NCBI GenBank assembly: GCA_035048495.1
Contig: CM068547.1
Coordinates: 24,373,913 to 24,437,912, forward strand
DNA from: Euptelea pleiosperma
Lineage: Eukaryota; Streptophyta; Magnoliopsida; Ranunculales; Eupteleaceae
Reading direction: 5' to 3'
DNA: 64,000 nt
Of this stretch, positions 45,908 through 59,397 are shown in pieces. Every line of letters starts with the position of its first letter. The stretch's first letter is position 1. The translations under genes were made by a program, and so were the position numbers. Below the pieces are notes generated by a model. The model made no database searches. It saw nothing but the letters and a program-made list of their open reading frames with translations, and was not told where the DNA came from.

Positions 45908-46959
45908 TCAGTGCTGTGAAGGTTTCACATAGGCAAGTATGATCGGAGTTGTTAAGGACCCAAGGTTTCAACTCCGAACTGACCAAATGTTGTGCTAAGC
46001 CAATCTCAGTTGGTTTCTTGAATGCAAGCTTCATAATCCTGATGTTGTAAATTGTCAAAGTCTTACTGCTAGCTTTTCATTAATTCTTTGTTCCATGGAA
46101 TTCCCACATCCTCTTTACATGTATCTCTGTATTAATGATTTTAAATTTAATTTAAGATGTATATGCATTAGTTTGTGATTCTTTTGTGAGAGAAATAGAT
46201 GGGTCAATATAGAAAACTGTGATGGCTCTCATGTGGCAAACACCCCATATCGTCACTGTATATCGTCAGATACAGATGGTTATCATTAGTTTTTGCCGAT
46301 GGACCTGTAAAATACTGGGACAAATCTAGTTGCATACGTTTGCAGGCTTAAAAAGTATGCAAACATTGTATACACTGTCGAATGGTCTTTGAGAAATGTA
46401 TTTCTAATTTATAAAATAATTGTTTTTGAAAACATTGAAATAACATGTTTTTCAATGGACATCTGACGGTCCAAGTCATCCTGGTCAAGCCCCTAATACA
46501 ATCCACTTTCTTTTTTTTTTTTCCTTTTCTTCCTGGGCCCTTTACCATTTCCTTCCTGCCTGCTATAACTCGAGAAAAACCTCTGAAAGTAAATCATGCC
46601 AAACTGGTAACACGGACACAAATAAGTGGTGCTAACCTGCTCCTGCGGACTGCGGCAGGATGCTGCACCCAATATCAACACCCTGGAACCCTAAATCCAA
46701 CTGCCATCATTTCCAGTCCAACACGTACTTACAGAGAATGCAGCATCCAAGGTTGCCAACGCAAGGACTGCCATGGTTCTCAAATCCAGCTTAGAACGAA
46801 GCTGTACAAATTAGCTTGAGACTTTTATCTGATTTTTAACTCTCAAGCATCTATGATTGAAAGATTTTCAACAAATTTTCTTCTTTCCTTGGTTACAATA
46901 CGTACATGCCAGTCATCAGTGAAAAATTGGAGCAACAAACAGAAGAGAAGACCAAAATA
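45908..46959. other. Convergent 3' regions of CDC7 and the plastid protein gene
   Basis: About 1.05 kb separates two stop codons that face each other. It should hold both 3' untranslated regions. A poly(T) run near 46508-46521 (+) would be A-rich on the minus strand. The short frames on both strands are not supported as genes. Confidence 0.6.
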
Positions 46960-49900
46960 TTACACTGTGAGTGGGACTGACCACCTTCTCTTCACCTCAG
47001 ATTTCCATCGGACCTCCTTGAGCTTCCCATCTATCCCATAGTCCCTCTCCATAACAAGATTGATTCCTTCGTCTGAGTACCACCCGACTCCAATGCACAG
47101 GGTACCATCCTTGTTAACATCTACGTATCCTGTGACACCACCAGGCAGCCAGAGGACAGCTACATCCTGCATGTCCAGAATCTCTTCCTCTCCAAAGTAG
47201 ACAGGGTTCTCAGGCAAGCTCCTCTTCTTCAAGGTCTCTGTACAGAGGTACACGTAAGGTGTGGCATTGCTTTCCCCTGTCATTGTCTCCTCGCCAAATA
47301 TTGGAGTAGCACTCACCTCAAACACCTTCCAAGATCCAGTCAGCTCTGATGGTTGAGTACGCTTCCGCAGAGAAAATGGCTTCACATCGAAATCCAGATC
47401 ACTGCTCAGAGACAACAATTTAGATAGCAAGATTTTGGTTTTCCACTGGAAAGCAAACAGTAGCTCATCACTAAAATGCTCAGAAGCCAATGCTGAGTGA
47501 TCCCATACACCAGCACAGCGACGCATCAAGTAGTGTGGATGAGAAAAGGATTGAAAAGATTTCGCCGAGTAGATTAGGTTGATAATTAATATTAGTAGTA
47601 GGAATATGGTTTATAATTTGAGGAATACTCGTTGAGATGGGAAAACAGGAAGAAGCCATCCTCCTCTACTGGGCCTCAGATACGGCACACATGCAGCATG
47701 GTCGGGACAATTTGATGGGTCCCACCTAGGATATATATCCAAACTTTGATCCTGTTGGATAGTCCCAACCATTCAACCCCTTGCATGTGCATGAGTAAGG
47801 CACAAGGGTGGTGGACTGCCTCCTTCCTTCCTTCCACCATCCACCCTGCCACTTATTATTCCTCTTGTAGACTATTGAGAGACAAAAAACTAAACATAAA
47901 AACTACTTTTGAGAAAAATAAAAACTAAAAACAATAAAAAATACATGAGAGAATTTTTGCTTTAAAAAATCATAAAAAAGAAAATATCCAAAAATAAATA
48001 ATGAATAGCAACAGATGTAGAAAACTTTGTTATTTTTGCTTATGATGCATATTCAAAGCCCCTACCCTTGACTAGCTTGAGGAAAATAGAGATAGAAGTC
48101 AAATGATTTTATTCTTCGAAATTCCAGCTCTGCAGTGGCAGTGGTAAATGCTGGAGATGATCGTATTTGAAGCTAACTCAAGCAGAAAGATTCTAGGTCA
48201 TCAAGCTGATAAAAGCTTATGAAATCCAAATACATTTTGATGATATTCAAGATGAGATTATTAGCAAGGTGTAAAATCTCGGTCTCGCTCAGCCCCTCGG
48301 TAAGGTGATAGAACGAGATGGAATGAAACATTGAAAGCAAAGATACAAATGTACATTGGATTAAATGATTGTTATCGCAAAATAAAAATAAAAATGTCAT
48401 CTATTGTTTATGTGTTGTAAAGAAACATAAACTATTAAACATGTTTAAATTACGTAAATTAGGATTTTGCTACAAGACGATACATATTTGAATGTCTCGT
48501 CTTGATATATTGGAATGAGACATCTTGGCCAAGATAGAATGAAGCAGAACAAGACTTTGAACCATGATTATTAGTTTATAAAACATTATATAATAGAAAA
48601 TACAGAAGATGCGAGTGAAGCATAGTGTTTACCTTTGGTCATGGAGATTAGCAGGACTGACCCACTGTTCTTCATACACAGCAACCCTCATTATCTGTAT
48701 ATCTGAACCCCCATTATTGAACTCTATGGTGTGCACAATACGCAGTCTTTTGTGGCATCCTTTAACCAAACACTAAAACATGAAAAATATGAGATTACTT
48801 ATCCCAATCTCGCCGCTTTCATTTCTATAATAGAAGGTACATTTATTTCACAACAGTCCAAGAAAACTGGCATGACTAACAAAATAAATAGATTAAATTA
48901 GTAATTTAGCTTATATTGACAGTGTAACCTTCCGTGCATGGGCTTCTCAAAAACCTACTAAGGCATCTCATTTTCATAGTCTTTGATCCTAGGCATATCC
49001 TTCAACCGTATATGTTGTTTGTTGAATTAGTATATCCATACTTTTATAAATAAATGCTTCTTTATTACTTATCAAGGAAATTTTTTTATATCCATGCATG
49101 CTAATTAATTTGTTTCTAATGGTCCACATGCACCAGCTTGCTAAAAGTAACATCCAGGAAAATGTCTCAAGTTATCATCCTACAAAATCAACCCATGGAA
49201 CCTCTCACATGGAAGATTGTGGTTTGTTTGTGATTCCCCCAAACCGACCGTTGAAGGAGAATTCGTTGCAAAATATCCATCGCCACCCCAGTCATATCTC
49301 CACTCAATATTCGTTAAAGAGGCGGTCATAAATATTATACATCACAAGCTTATCTACCCTACTTCAGTTACCCACCACGTCCTTGGAAATCCAATGTTCC
49401 AAGTGAACGTGTTTTTGCAAGTCCAAGGGGTGGGACTAATGCAGACTAGTCTTGTCACAATCTCCCTTGATTTTCAGCTCCTACTTGGTCAGAGCTTGAT
49501 GACCTAATCAAGCCATCGTCTGTATGAAATCACCCTCCATACATGGTTCCAACCAATCAAACCATTGATCATGTTAATCTAATCAACCCACTGGACCATA
49601 GATGATTTCATCTCATTCCACGTTCTTCATCAATTCATCTTCCCTTGATCAACAATAGGAACATAGACAATAAAGAATCCAATAATTGAACTCAACTTCT
49701 AATTAGCATCAGAACTCAACAGTTTATATTCAGATAAATAAACTAGAAGAGCATGTTTGTAGTAGTTCTAGTTCTATTTTAATTTGAGTTGATTTTTTTT
49801 TGACAAGTATTATTCACAAGGGGGAAACCCCAAAATGTACAAGCAAAAAGGACCTCAAGGAGAGGACCCTAGACAACACAGGCAAACAACTAACATGAAG

Positions 49901-52900
49901 ATTCTAACATCTCCCATCTAAACACAAAGGAGTCAAAGTAACAGCCTTTAAACCCCGGATCTAAAGAAGACCACAGATACAACAAGGCCTTGATACTCAG
50001 AACCACCTTGAAGAGTTCTTCTTCCTTCCCTTCAAAGATACTGTTGTTTCTCTCTCTCCAAACAGCCCACATGATCGCGAAAGGAAGGATGTGCCACAGA
50101 ACTTTACCTCTTCCACTGAACATGTTAAGTTGACTTCCTCGATTGACATCAATCACCTTTACTCTATATCAATCACCTTTTTTTTATTTGAGTTGAATTA
50201 TTGAAACTAAAGAATTCAATAATTCAACTCAACTTCTAATTAGCATTACGACTCAACAATCAGAACTTATATTCAGATAAATAAACCATAAGGGCATGTT
50301 TATAGAGATTTTTAGTTGCCAGCTGAAACTACAGTCCAGTATAACCTTACAATGTATGAAACCTAACTCCTAGTTTTTTAGGGAGTTAACTAGTGTTGAG
50401 TTTCATTTGAAAATGCACCGACCAAGCCTATGGGAGGTGGAAATGCAATCCACATGCTACCCACACTCATTCACACAATTTAATGTCTCCCATGTAAATT
50501 GGTACCATGCAACATAAGCTTTATCGTTAAACACACACTCCAAATACCACCAACTCAGAAAAAATACTACAGCATTAGTCCTGTATTGTTGAGTTATCAT
50601 CATCCCAGACTATGCGTACACAAGTGGCTCAATAGATGGTATTCTTGGGATCAATGCAGTCCACATTGACCTCATTGATATACATTAATTATTGCAGTGT
50701 AATGACAGAGAATTGAATTCAGCCTTGCATCTTTTTTTTCTTATCAGTACAGTGAGAATCAGTATAGTAAAAATGTACAAGTGTGGCCCAAACAAAGAGA
50801 AAAAGCTTAGAGTTATCGGGAGGGTGACCTCGATGACTATACAAAAACAGCATCAACTTGAGTTGATCCCCAACACTAGAGGCTCTAAAGAAAGAACATA
50901 ATCCTCAAAAGTCATCCTGTGAAAATCTTGAGGGATAACAGCCCAATGCTCGATAGTAGGTATAATCCTATTGAGAACGGTATTCATGGCACTATACTTG
51001 TCCTCAAATATCCACCCATTACGCTCTTTCCAAATGTTCCACCCAATTGCAAAGGGAACACGCCTCCAAAACAATCTTCATTTTACACCCAAGCCATCTA
51101 AATTCCAGCATTTGAGAAGCTCTAATGTGCTTTTTGGAAACACCCAAGTAACACCTAACATATCAAGGAACATATTACAAATACATAGAGAAAAGTGCAA
51201 TGTATCAAAAGATGATCCATTGACTCGCTAGCCTCTTTGCACATAAAAAACATGTTCGGCATAATCTTCTTCCGACTTATCAGATGATCTACTGTAGGGG
51301 AACTTGTCCAAATGAAGCAGTACATATAAAAAATGCTACCTTTAAAGGCACTAGAGACTTCTAGAACCTAACAGGATACGATGAATCATGGCACTCCCTA
51401 AGAACCGAAGACAAGAACGAACTGAGAATATGCCTTCAGAGTTCCCAATCCTGATACATTTGTCTTCCTCATTAATAAAGATTGGGGTTATTTCCCCACT
51501 TCCCAATCATTCAAGGTCTTTCTAAGCTGGATGTTCCATATGACTCTTCCTTCCATCATCTCCCAACAATCTGAGATAAGCATCGCTTTAAGGCTTACCC
51601 TTTCATGTAAATGAGTAAAGGATGAGTGTAAAGTAGTATCACCACACCAAATTAGTATCAACCTTGCATCTTTCCTAGATTTAATATCCAATAAATGACC
51701 ATAAATAACTAGTCAAATATAATCAGGAGGGTGGATATAAAAAGATAAGATAAAAAAAAGTGAAATTGGTTAAATTGAACAAAACACCACAATACACGTA
51801 CTTGTTCAAACTTGAATGTTGGCGAAAGGAAGTACTTAGACTCTTCTAATTCTCCAACTGGTAAGTCGACTGGGCCTCTAGAATATGATCCATCCTGCAA
51901 ACCAACAGAAAATATTACAAACTCATGATGACGGGTAACCGGGAAATACATGAAGGGGGTCGCTAATTAACGATTTACAACAATTCATAATTGTATAAGC
52001 AACCTTTTAGCAGTATCTTCCATCAAGTACAAAATTCATGCTAATCTTTCCATTTCTTAGTTTACTATTATAGCAATTTACTGATATCTCAAAATGAAGG
52101 AATCTTCAAAAAGACACATTTGGTAATTTCCAATGCAAATCTTCCTCATTAATATCACATGATGAATTTTTTTAACAAAGGCTACATATGAAAATTAGAT
52201 TAGGTTTTACTAACTGATTTAATCTTTTTATTAAAGAATGGAAGTGTAACTTAATCAATAAACTACTCAGAAAACTACTATTTCCATCAATTACATATAA
52301 TCTCTTTTATATAGAGAACAGAGGAGAAGAGTAGGGAAGAGAAAAAGAGAGAGTTGAACATATATTGTTCGGCCTCTTCATAATCTTATTTATAAGAGCT
52401 CAAAGTACATAAAAAGGTGAAAAGATAAAACTATCCTTAACGAAAATAATGAACTCTAACACTCCCCCTAAGTAGAAACATCACCAAGTTGATCCTCTGA
52501 CTTCATATATAGAGTAATGATCCGCTTGCTTATAAGCATGTCTCGAATGAAGTGACAATCTATCTCAATGTGCTTAGTTCTCTCATGAAACATTGGATTA
52601 CTAGCAACAAAGATAGCTGCCTGGTTGGCACAATACATTTGCATAGGGGTAGGAACTACAAAACTCATCTCTCGGAGTAGAGATTGCACCCACATCATCT
52701 GACATGCGGTATGGGCCATAGCCCTGTACTCGGCCTCGACACTAGATTGAGCAACCACATACTTTTTTTACCCCGCCAAGTGACCACATTGATACCCACA
52801 AATGTACAAAACTACCTTTAATGAAAATAATGAACTCTACAATAAAAAATTCCTTTTTTTTTATGGGTCATATAGTAAGTCTCAATTCACACTACTTTCA

Positions 52901-55900
52901 GCTATATTATTAGAAAATTTCATAGCATCACGAAGTGTGTTAAGAGTAAACCACAAAAATACCTCTATGGCATTACCCAATTCCAGAACATCGTCAATAT
53001 TGTTTGCCGATCTCCATGGACCCCATCTAGATGTCCAACTAATTTCATTGGGCAAATCTTACCTTAGAGGTCTTTAAAAAAGGAGAGACACTCTTACCTC
53101 CACCTTATTGGAATCCTTGGACCTTCAGGATGTCAGCTTCTTTTTTTTGGTGATTAGCATATCAAACGCATGGTTTATTGATTCTTCAACCATTGTGTTT
53201 GCTTACTTATAGTATGAACAAAATTCTAGCCCAGTTGAAATATCAAAAATCAAATCAAAGGCTCCAACTACCTCCAAGATGGTAGAATTGCAGGCATCGA
53301 AGCAATCACTCCAAATATAGAATAAAAGAACAAAAACATCCTTCACCTAAGGCTTCCACCTTTCTAACCAACAGTCCATAATGACAAGAGGTTTGGCAGT
53401 AGTATTTCCACAAACTTGGAAGTTTGATATAGAACATACCCCCAAGATTTGTTAGACCTAGGTCCTTGTGGACCTCCCTACCTTGAAGACTGCACAATGG
53501 CATTAGCAAAATCATGTTCGATTTTTAGGGAACATGTTAGAGATGATAGAAAAATGTGGATGCAATTTTAGCGACGTTCAAGTCTTGTTTTCACTTGAGT
53601 ATTTAATTCCAACAGGCCCATAATAAGTTTCCAATGCTCAGCCTTCATCATTTGTACGTTGACAAAGAGTGAAATCACTCGCTTCAAAAAATCTCTATAC
53701 AAACCAAAGCGCCAATCCAGCTTGTTATTTGTTTATACAAGGCTTGCATATGATCCCAGGCTTCTACAGAATCTCTTCCAACAAAAAGATTAGCTAATTT
53801 TTCCACCAAAGAGTTCTCTTCCCCATGAATGGCAAAAAGAAACTCTATCTTTTGGAATAGTAAAAGGAATTCTCATGGAATAATGGACTCCTCACAAATA
53901 GGAATCTCCTTCAAGTCATGAGCGAAGGGATGAAAGCTCAAGGGAATCTTCACGCTGTTCAAGAGATTAACACTTCTACATCTACTGCTTAAAGTAATAC
54001 AGTTGGGTCCCCAAAATGATGCAACAATGACATGGACCCATGTGTCGGTGTTCGACATAGATATGAGGTGTCCGACAGGGCACCTTTAAGAAGCCCGAAA
54101 TGCAAACATGTTTGTATACATGTAATACAACATAAAATTGTAACAAAAAAATTTTTTTTTTTTAAAAATAAACATTACAAAAGAAATATATGAAATGAAA
54201 AATGAAAGATTTCTATATATGCCAGAAGCTATCCAATAACATAACAAATATAAGTAGATTTATAAGTTGGAAGACTATCAAACAATTATAGATGTGTTTA
54301 ACAAATTAAAAAGTACTGTATGGACTATGGAGGATAGAGCACATATGAGATTGTTGAGATGGATGTGTGGTAAGACAAGGAAAGACAAAATTAAAAATGA
54401 ATGCATTTGTGGAAATATAGAAGTAGCCCTATTAAGTGACAAAATGAGGGAAAGTTGATTGAGATGGTTTGGTTATGTACAACGAAGACCAATGACATCA
54501 CTAGTGAGGAGGTATGTGCAAGTCAAAGGGCCTAAAAGGGTGAGGGGAAGGCCAAAACAGATGTGGAGTGAGGTTTTGAGACGAGGTTTTAAGAAACTTG
54601 ACTTAACGGAAGAGATGGCTTTAGACAGGATTGAAGGGTGCAACATGATTCGTGTAGTCGACCCCATACCATTGGGTAAAGGCTTATGTTCATGATGGAG
54701 GATAGACAACACCAACCCTCTTTAAGAAAGCATTTATTTCATACATAATCATTAAAATAAAGGGTGACACTATCTTACGCGTCAAGATGTGTGTCGGAAT
54801 ATGCCGCCAACATGAGAGTCCGTTTGTTGATGTATCCGTCATGAAAAAAAACCTTAAAAAAGTCATATCCTTGTAACATAGCTCAAAAGTCTTTATTACG
54901 ATGCCTTCATATTCCCACAAAGTCCGGCATTCTTCCTCTCACATTATTCCCCAATCTATTTATTATAATGATTGAGAAAAAAGAAAAAAACTTCGCTACT
55001 GTCATCAAAGTTAAGCCTGATACAACCTAGTGATTAATCTTAATTACATTGGTCTCCGAAATTCTTTGTTATTGTCATTTTAAAGTACTTATAGTTCTTG
55101 CTTAAAAAAGTATTTCTAGTTCTTCAAATTAATTGGTCTTACTTATTGCTATGTTAAATGAGTCAAAATCAACAAATTTGGATTTATGTGAGAGATTTGA
55201 CATATTTTTACACCGGCTGCCGACCTGACGTAATTCTCCTCCTTTATCTGGGTTTAGGGATAGACTATGCAGTGTAAACAAAGATACTACATGATGCTTT
55301 GGTGCAAGTCATAAAAAGGGGAGAGGAAAACCGAAAAATGGACTGAGGTAGTAGTAAAAGAATTGAAGAAATATGGTTTGACAGAAGATATAACTCTAAA
55401 TAGAGTCAATTGGAAAAATAAAATTCAAGTTGGCAACTTCAAACATATGGGAAAAGGCCTAGATGATGATGACTTAAAATATTTGTATGTGTGTACATGA
55501 GTATACACACAGTATTTATCAAAGTTCTAAACTTCGACTTCGCCTTAGACTTCGGTCAGTTAAAATTCAGAATTAATTCGGGGAAGTTCAATTCGATTTA
55601 GAGAATTTCTGTAAAAATTCGCTAACTTAGAGAAGTTTAAAGATTTTTTGCCAAAATGAGTGAAACGATATTAATCTTGCTTAGGTTGCTCTAAATGGTT
55701 GTTTTTATGATATAATAAGTTATAAGCGTTTTATCGTATCCTTAAAAATCAATGTGTTTTACCAATATTTTGCTAAAAATTCTCTAAACTTCTCTAAGTG
55801 AACTGTTTACTTCGAATTAAACGAATTAATTTGACGAATTTATGCAATTTTTGTACTAAAAAGGCTAAATTTCGAGAAATTAGCCGAATTTTTACTGTTT

Positions 55901-58900
55901 ACTTCAAATTAATTTGGCGATTTTTTGTAAATTTTTTAATACATGTACATTTTAATTCGGTCAGTCAAAATTCGGAATTAATTCGGCGATTTTTTGTAAA
56001 TTTTTTAATACATGTACACTTTAATTCGGTCAGTCAACATTCAGAATTAATTCGGCTAATTTCGCCGAATTTTGTTGAATTTTAAAACCATGGTATTTAT
56101 ACATGTGATTCTTGATTGAATCATTAGCTTATTCGAATACTTGCTTTCATTGACATCATATATTTAAGCTTAGTTGATCATTCAAAATCTAGACATTACT
56201 ATTTTCGGAAACTTCCATTGTTATTATTATTATTATTATTATTTTGGATAAGTAAGAAGTATATTAAGAAAGGGGAAAACCCCAGGAAACACAAACACGG
56301 GGAGACCACTTGACCAATACTTACAACAGGGATACAACAAGCTTAAGGAGAAGAGTCTCCTATTAATTCATTCCATCTAAACACAAAGGAATCAAAGACA
56401 CAACTTCTAAACTCAGACCTTGTGGAAGCTCAAAAATACAACGAGGCTTTTACTCTTAACACAACCCTAGAAACATCTTCCTTCCCTTAAAAATACGGGA
56501 ATTCCTCTCTTTCCAAACAGCCCACGTGATAGCAAACATGAGGGTTCACCATAGAAATCTTCCTCTTCCTTGAAAGGCCTCCCATACACTACCTTGCACA
56601 ATTCCTATCACATGCTCTAGGACCACAAAAGCGATGCCAAAAAGGAGGAAAACGATCTTCCAAACTTTGAAAGTGAAGCGACAATGGATAAGCACATGAT
56701 CAATTGCTTCCACAGGATTTATACAGTGAGCACCTATTTGGTAGCATCATGCCCCTTCTGATTAAATGATCTACTGTCAAAATCTTGTCTAGTGTAGTTA
56801 TCTAGACAAAAGATCTCACTTTGGAAGGGACAAACACCCCCAAAACTAGAGACGATGGAAACACCCTTTGGCCCGTTGAAACCAAGATAGAAAAAACTGA
56901 GAATGTACCCTTGGAATCCCTCCACCAAATCCATCTGTCCAACTTCGTAGAATGCACTGGCACATCAACAACTTGAGATAAAAGCGAAACGAGACTATCC
57001 ATCTCCTAGTCATTGATATTCCTCCTAAATCCAAAATTCCAGGAGCCATTGCCCTCTCTACTGATGATGCAATCTTGGACTTTGGCCCCTTTAAGATCAG
57101 AAATGAGATATAACGAAGGGAAGGCTAAGAAAATAGGTTCCTCCCCACACCAAGGGTCCTTCCAAAAGAGGATCCTGTCTCCCTTACCCACTAAATACCA
57201 AATCCCTTTGCCAAACCTCTTTCGCAGTCTCCAGATGCCTCTCCACAAATTGATCCCATAGGAAGAACGAACTGGGTCACTATCCCATCCCTCATGAGTC
57301 ACCCAAAACTTGCATCCAATTACTCTCCTCCACAAACTTTCCTCTTCTTCTCCAAAGCTCCACAACCATTTACCAAGCAACGCCCCATTTATATCTCTAA
57401 GGTGACGAAACCCCAAACCTCCTCCTTTTGGGTTGCAAACTTGCTCCCATTCCACCAAATGAAATTTATGGGTGTCTTGCTTCCATTACTATTTTTTGAA
57501 CATTTAAATTTTTAAAGTGGCAAAAGCCATGTGATACAAGCAATTCTGCTAAAGTGGTCATGTTAATCACGTATTTGTTGTGTTATCTCATACTATTGTT
57601 CACACCATCTAGTTATTTCCTAGTCATCATGGACACAAAATATGAATACCTCTTAGGTTTACGTTGCTGATTTTAGTGTTTCACCTGTATAGATCAATAC
57701 TTCACCTCCACAAATGAAGCCTTGCCCAAGTGCTCATGAAACTTACCTCCTACAATGAACTGAATACCTCTTTGGTTTACGTTGCTGATTTTGGTGCATA
57801 GCTTAGTTGAGAAGGTTTAATTTTGTTGAAAACTGATACATGACCAAGTCCTAGTGATGTATGTAGCTGACTGCAAATTGAAACTTGAGAGTTTGTAAAG
57901 CTATCCTCTCATAACACATCCAATCAGTTAAAAAGCAACAACTAAACAAAAGAACTTATGTTTGGTTTGCACAGCTTCATAAACAAAATTACAAGCAGAT
58001 GGTGCAAGTATTATAATGAACAAACAAGACCTTGCAAGAAAAGAAATAATCTAAGAAAACAATCTCCAATGTTAGCATTGTCTTAAATGAAGTGTTTCTC
58101 ATAAACAAGAAACAGTTATTCATGAATCCATATCTGCAAGAAACCTGAAATCTTGTAATTTAAACATACAAAAATGAGGTAAATTCTACCTCGAAGAAAA
58201 CAAGACCAGGCTCCATCCCCATGAGATCTTCTTCCAACAAATCGCTTGACCCAAAGTCAAAAGATTCAAATCTAGGCAAGTCGTGACTTTTCATGCTCGC
58301 ATCAACCATTTCCGTCATGGGGAAAGACACATCTCTATCTTTACCTGCTTCTTTACTTTTGTCACTGCCTCCAGTTCTTTGTTGTTTTTCACCATATGGG
58401 TTCAAAGTCACCCAATTTATTTTCCTTCGGATTTGAGAGCTATGCCCTTTTGAAGGTGATGGCACCGCTTCAATGTGGGAAAGAGTGTAGGAGTCAAACA
58501 GATGTTCATTTTTGTTTCCAACTTCAATAGGCTCCATTTCAGCAGTAATGGGTGAAAATACTGCTCCGACTCCCTTCCATATCCCACTTACACTGCTTGC
58601 AAATGTATTCCATGCCGGTCTTATAACAGGTTCCTGAAAAAAGAAAACCATATCCGAGTATTCATAATTGAAATAGCCTTATTTCTATTTTTCTTTTGAG
58701 TGGGGTATTATGGTGAAATAAAAAATCTAACAAGATAATGTTAGTCATGCGCATTTCATCGATGACAGGAACAAAATATTTAATTGAAACATCATTTTGT
58801 TAAAATCAAACAGCTAGAATGAAACTCTCAAACCAAGTTAATGTTATCTAATATGTTTCTACATCCACAGAACTGCAATTTAAAAAAAAACCTTCAACAA

Positions 58901-59397
58901 ATACTTATTCCCATAAATTCCACAGTATAAAATAAAAACCCGTAACTTTCGATAACTGAGACAGAATATCAGAATCGGTGTACCTGTGTCTGCAAAACGG
59001 TTTCAACCTCCATTAACATAGCTCCAGAAATCATAACTCTAGAATTCTTATCCCTCTTCCCAACGTTCTTCACCCTCCTCCCTCTCCTCCTCCTCCGATT
59101 CACATTCTCCTTCTGCACCATTGTTGCTGCCTTAGCAAGCTCGTTATCGACGCTCCACACATTCTCCTTCTCCTTTGCCTTGACTTTCTCTCCACCACTG
59201 TTATTCCTTTTCTGGTTCTTGCCTCCTTTGGAATTTCGCTTGCCTCCATTGAAGCTGCAGGAAGCCCTAGGAGAGACCTTTCGATCGGAGAAGAAAACCA
59301 GAGAGTTCGAGAACGAGGAGAGGCTGCGATGGCGAAACCCTAGAACTGGTTGAGAACTCGGTAAGTTCTTCCAGGCATCGAGACATGGAGACTGCAT
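46960..59397 (-). CDS. Conserved plant protein, probably plastid-targeted, function unknown
   Basis: Five exons on the minus strand: 59397-58984, 58633-58190, 51894-51802, 48772-48633, 47401-46960. Junctions are GT-AG with the frame preserved, giving 1533 coding bases and 510 residues. The N-terminus is rich in Ser and Arg without acidic residues until about position 9 (SSQPVLGFRHRSLSSFSNS, RASCSF), as in chloroplast transit peptides, then Lys/Arg/Asn-rich. The C-terminal half (about 280-505) is compact: EPGLVFFE, DGSYSRGPVDLPVGE, FKFEQCLVKGCHKRLR, MRVAVYEEQW, RTQPSELTGSWKVFEVSATP, MQDVAVLWLPGGVTGYVDV, VGWYSDEGINLVMERDYG. This looks like a conserved beta-rich domain; similarity to the DUF3598 group is possible but not certain. 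No catalytic motif was recognised. Introns 2 (6.3 kb) and 3 (3.0 kb) are full of retroelements. Confidence 0.88.
47530..48600. other. Intron 4 of the plastid protein gene, no other gene
   Basis: Intron 4 runs from 48632 to 47402. Apart from AT-rich sequence I see no structured element in it. Short open frames here are not supported. Confidence 0.6.
49796..50160 (-). pseudogene. L1 LINE 3' fragment in intron 3
   Basis: The minus strand reads the zinc-binding (zf-RVT) end of an L1 reverse transcriptase: WHILPFAIMWAVWRERNNSI and then the 3' end, finishing in a T-rich tail (plus strand TTGATTTTTTTTTGACAAGT at 49791 on). Most of the element is missing (5' truncation). Confidence 0.85.
50725..51700 (-). 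pseudogene. L1 LINE fragment in intron 3
   Basis: The minus strand reads WCGDTTLHSSFTHLHE, GRVIWNIQLRKTLNDWEVGK, then broken frames with HIRA-like zinc-finger residues, and RVPFAIGWNIWKERNGWIF. It is the RT thumb/zf-RVT part of another L1 copy, inserted next to the donor of intron 3. Stops and frameshifts are present. Confidence 0.82.
52280..52843 (-). mobile_element. Copia fragment (RNase H plus LTR ends) in intron 2
   Basis: The minus strand reads SSVEAEYRAMAHTACQMMWV, then HERTKHIEIDCHFI and the end of RNase H (52760-52465). It is followed by a purine tract TTAGGGGGAG and an LTR starting TGTTAGAGTTC (52462 down to about 52280). On the other side (52805-52843) a short piece matches the same LTR start region (GAAAATAATGAACTCTA). 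Nearly all of gag-pol is missing. Confidence 0.85.
53000..54060 (-). other. Unrecognised decayed coding remnants in intron 2
   Basis: Minus-strand frames such as LFQKIEFLFAIHGEENSLVE with LFVGRDSVEAWDHMQALYKQ (near 53700-53870) and RSANNIDDVLELGNAIEVFL (near 52950-53010) look like protein remnants. I cannot name the family. Several stops are present. They may be parts of a captured gene or of an L1 copy. Confidence 0.35.
54267..54700 (+). pseudogene. RTE-type LINE 3' fragment in intron 2
   Basis: The + frame reads LRWMCGKTRKDKIKNE, VALLSDKMRES, LRWFGYVQRRP, RVRGRPKQMWSEV and then ADPI-like VVDPIPLG. This is the conserved C-terminal tail of RTE-clade reverse transcriptases. A stop (TGA after MRES, 54456) breaks it. 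A second, shorter remnant with the same C-terminal block lies near 55310-55480. Confidence 0.85.
55310..55480 (+). pseudogene. Second RTE LINE tail remnant
   Basis: It reads GEENRKMD, then ELKKYGLTEDITLNRVNWKN-like residues across frames, then GKGLDDDDL. It is the same RTE tail as at 54540-54700 but more decayed. Confidence 0.55.
55525..56095. repeat. AATTCGG low-complexity repeat in intron 2
   Basis: It contains many variants of AATTCGG, GAATTAATTCGGCGA and TTTTTGTAAATTTTTTAATACATG. A block of about 70 bp is repeated in tandem at 55907-56030. It ends GAATTTTAAAACCATGG, the reverse of the start motif of the repeat at 35418. Confidence 0.75.
56219..57480 (-). pseudogene. L1 LINE 3' half in intron 2
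   Basis: The minus strand reads VEWEQVCNPKGGGLGFRHLR, NGALLGKWLW, LWRRVIGCKFW, GKGDRILFWKDPWCGEEPIF (57450-57010). Broken frames follow through the zf-RVT zone (WIWWRDSKG...) to the 3' end at (TTA)n, 56219-56243. That tail is (TAA)n on the coding strand, typical for L1-like 3' ends. The 5' part is missing. Confidence 0.88.
57481..58189. other. Right part of intron 2, no gene seen
   Basis: AT-rich intron sequence between the L1 copy and exon 2 of the plastid protein gene. A short direct repeat (ACCTCT...GGTTTACGTTGCTGATTTT) occurs near 57645 and 57770. Confidence 0.5.

Noticed and set aside
47401..47529. N-terminal extension of the last exon (reading CAGVWDHSALASEHFSD...)
   Set aside because: The exon 4 donor leaves two bases (AG). 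The acceptor at 47402-47403 restores the frame as S-D-L-D-F-D-V-K-P. The upstream open stretch is intron.
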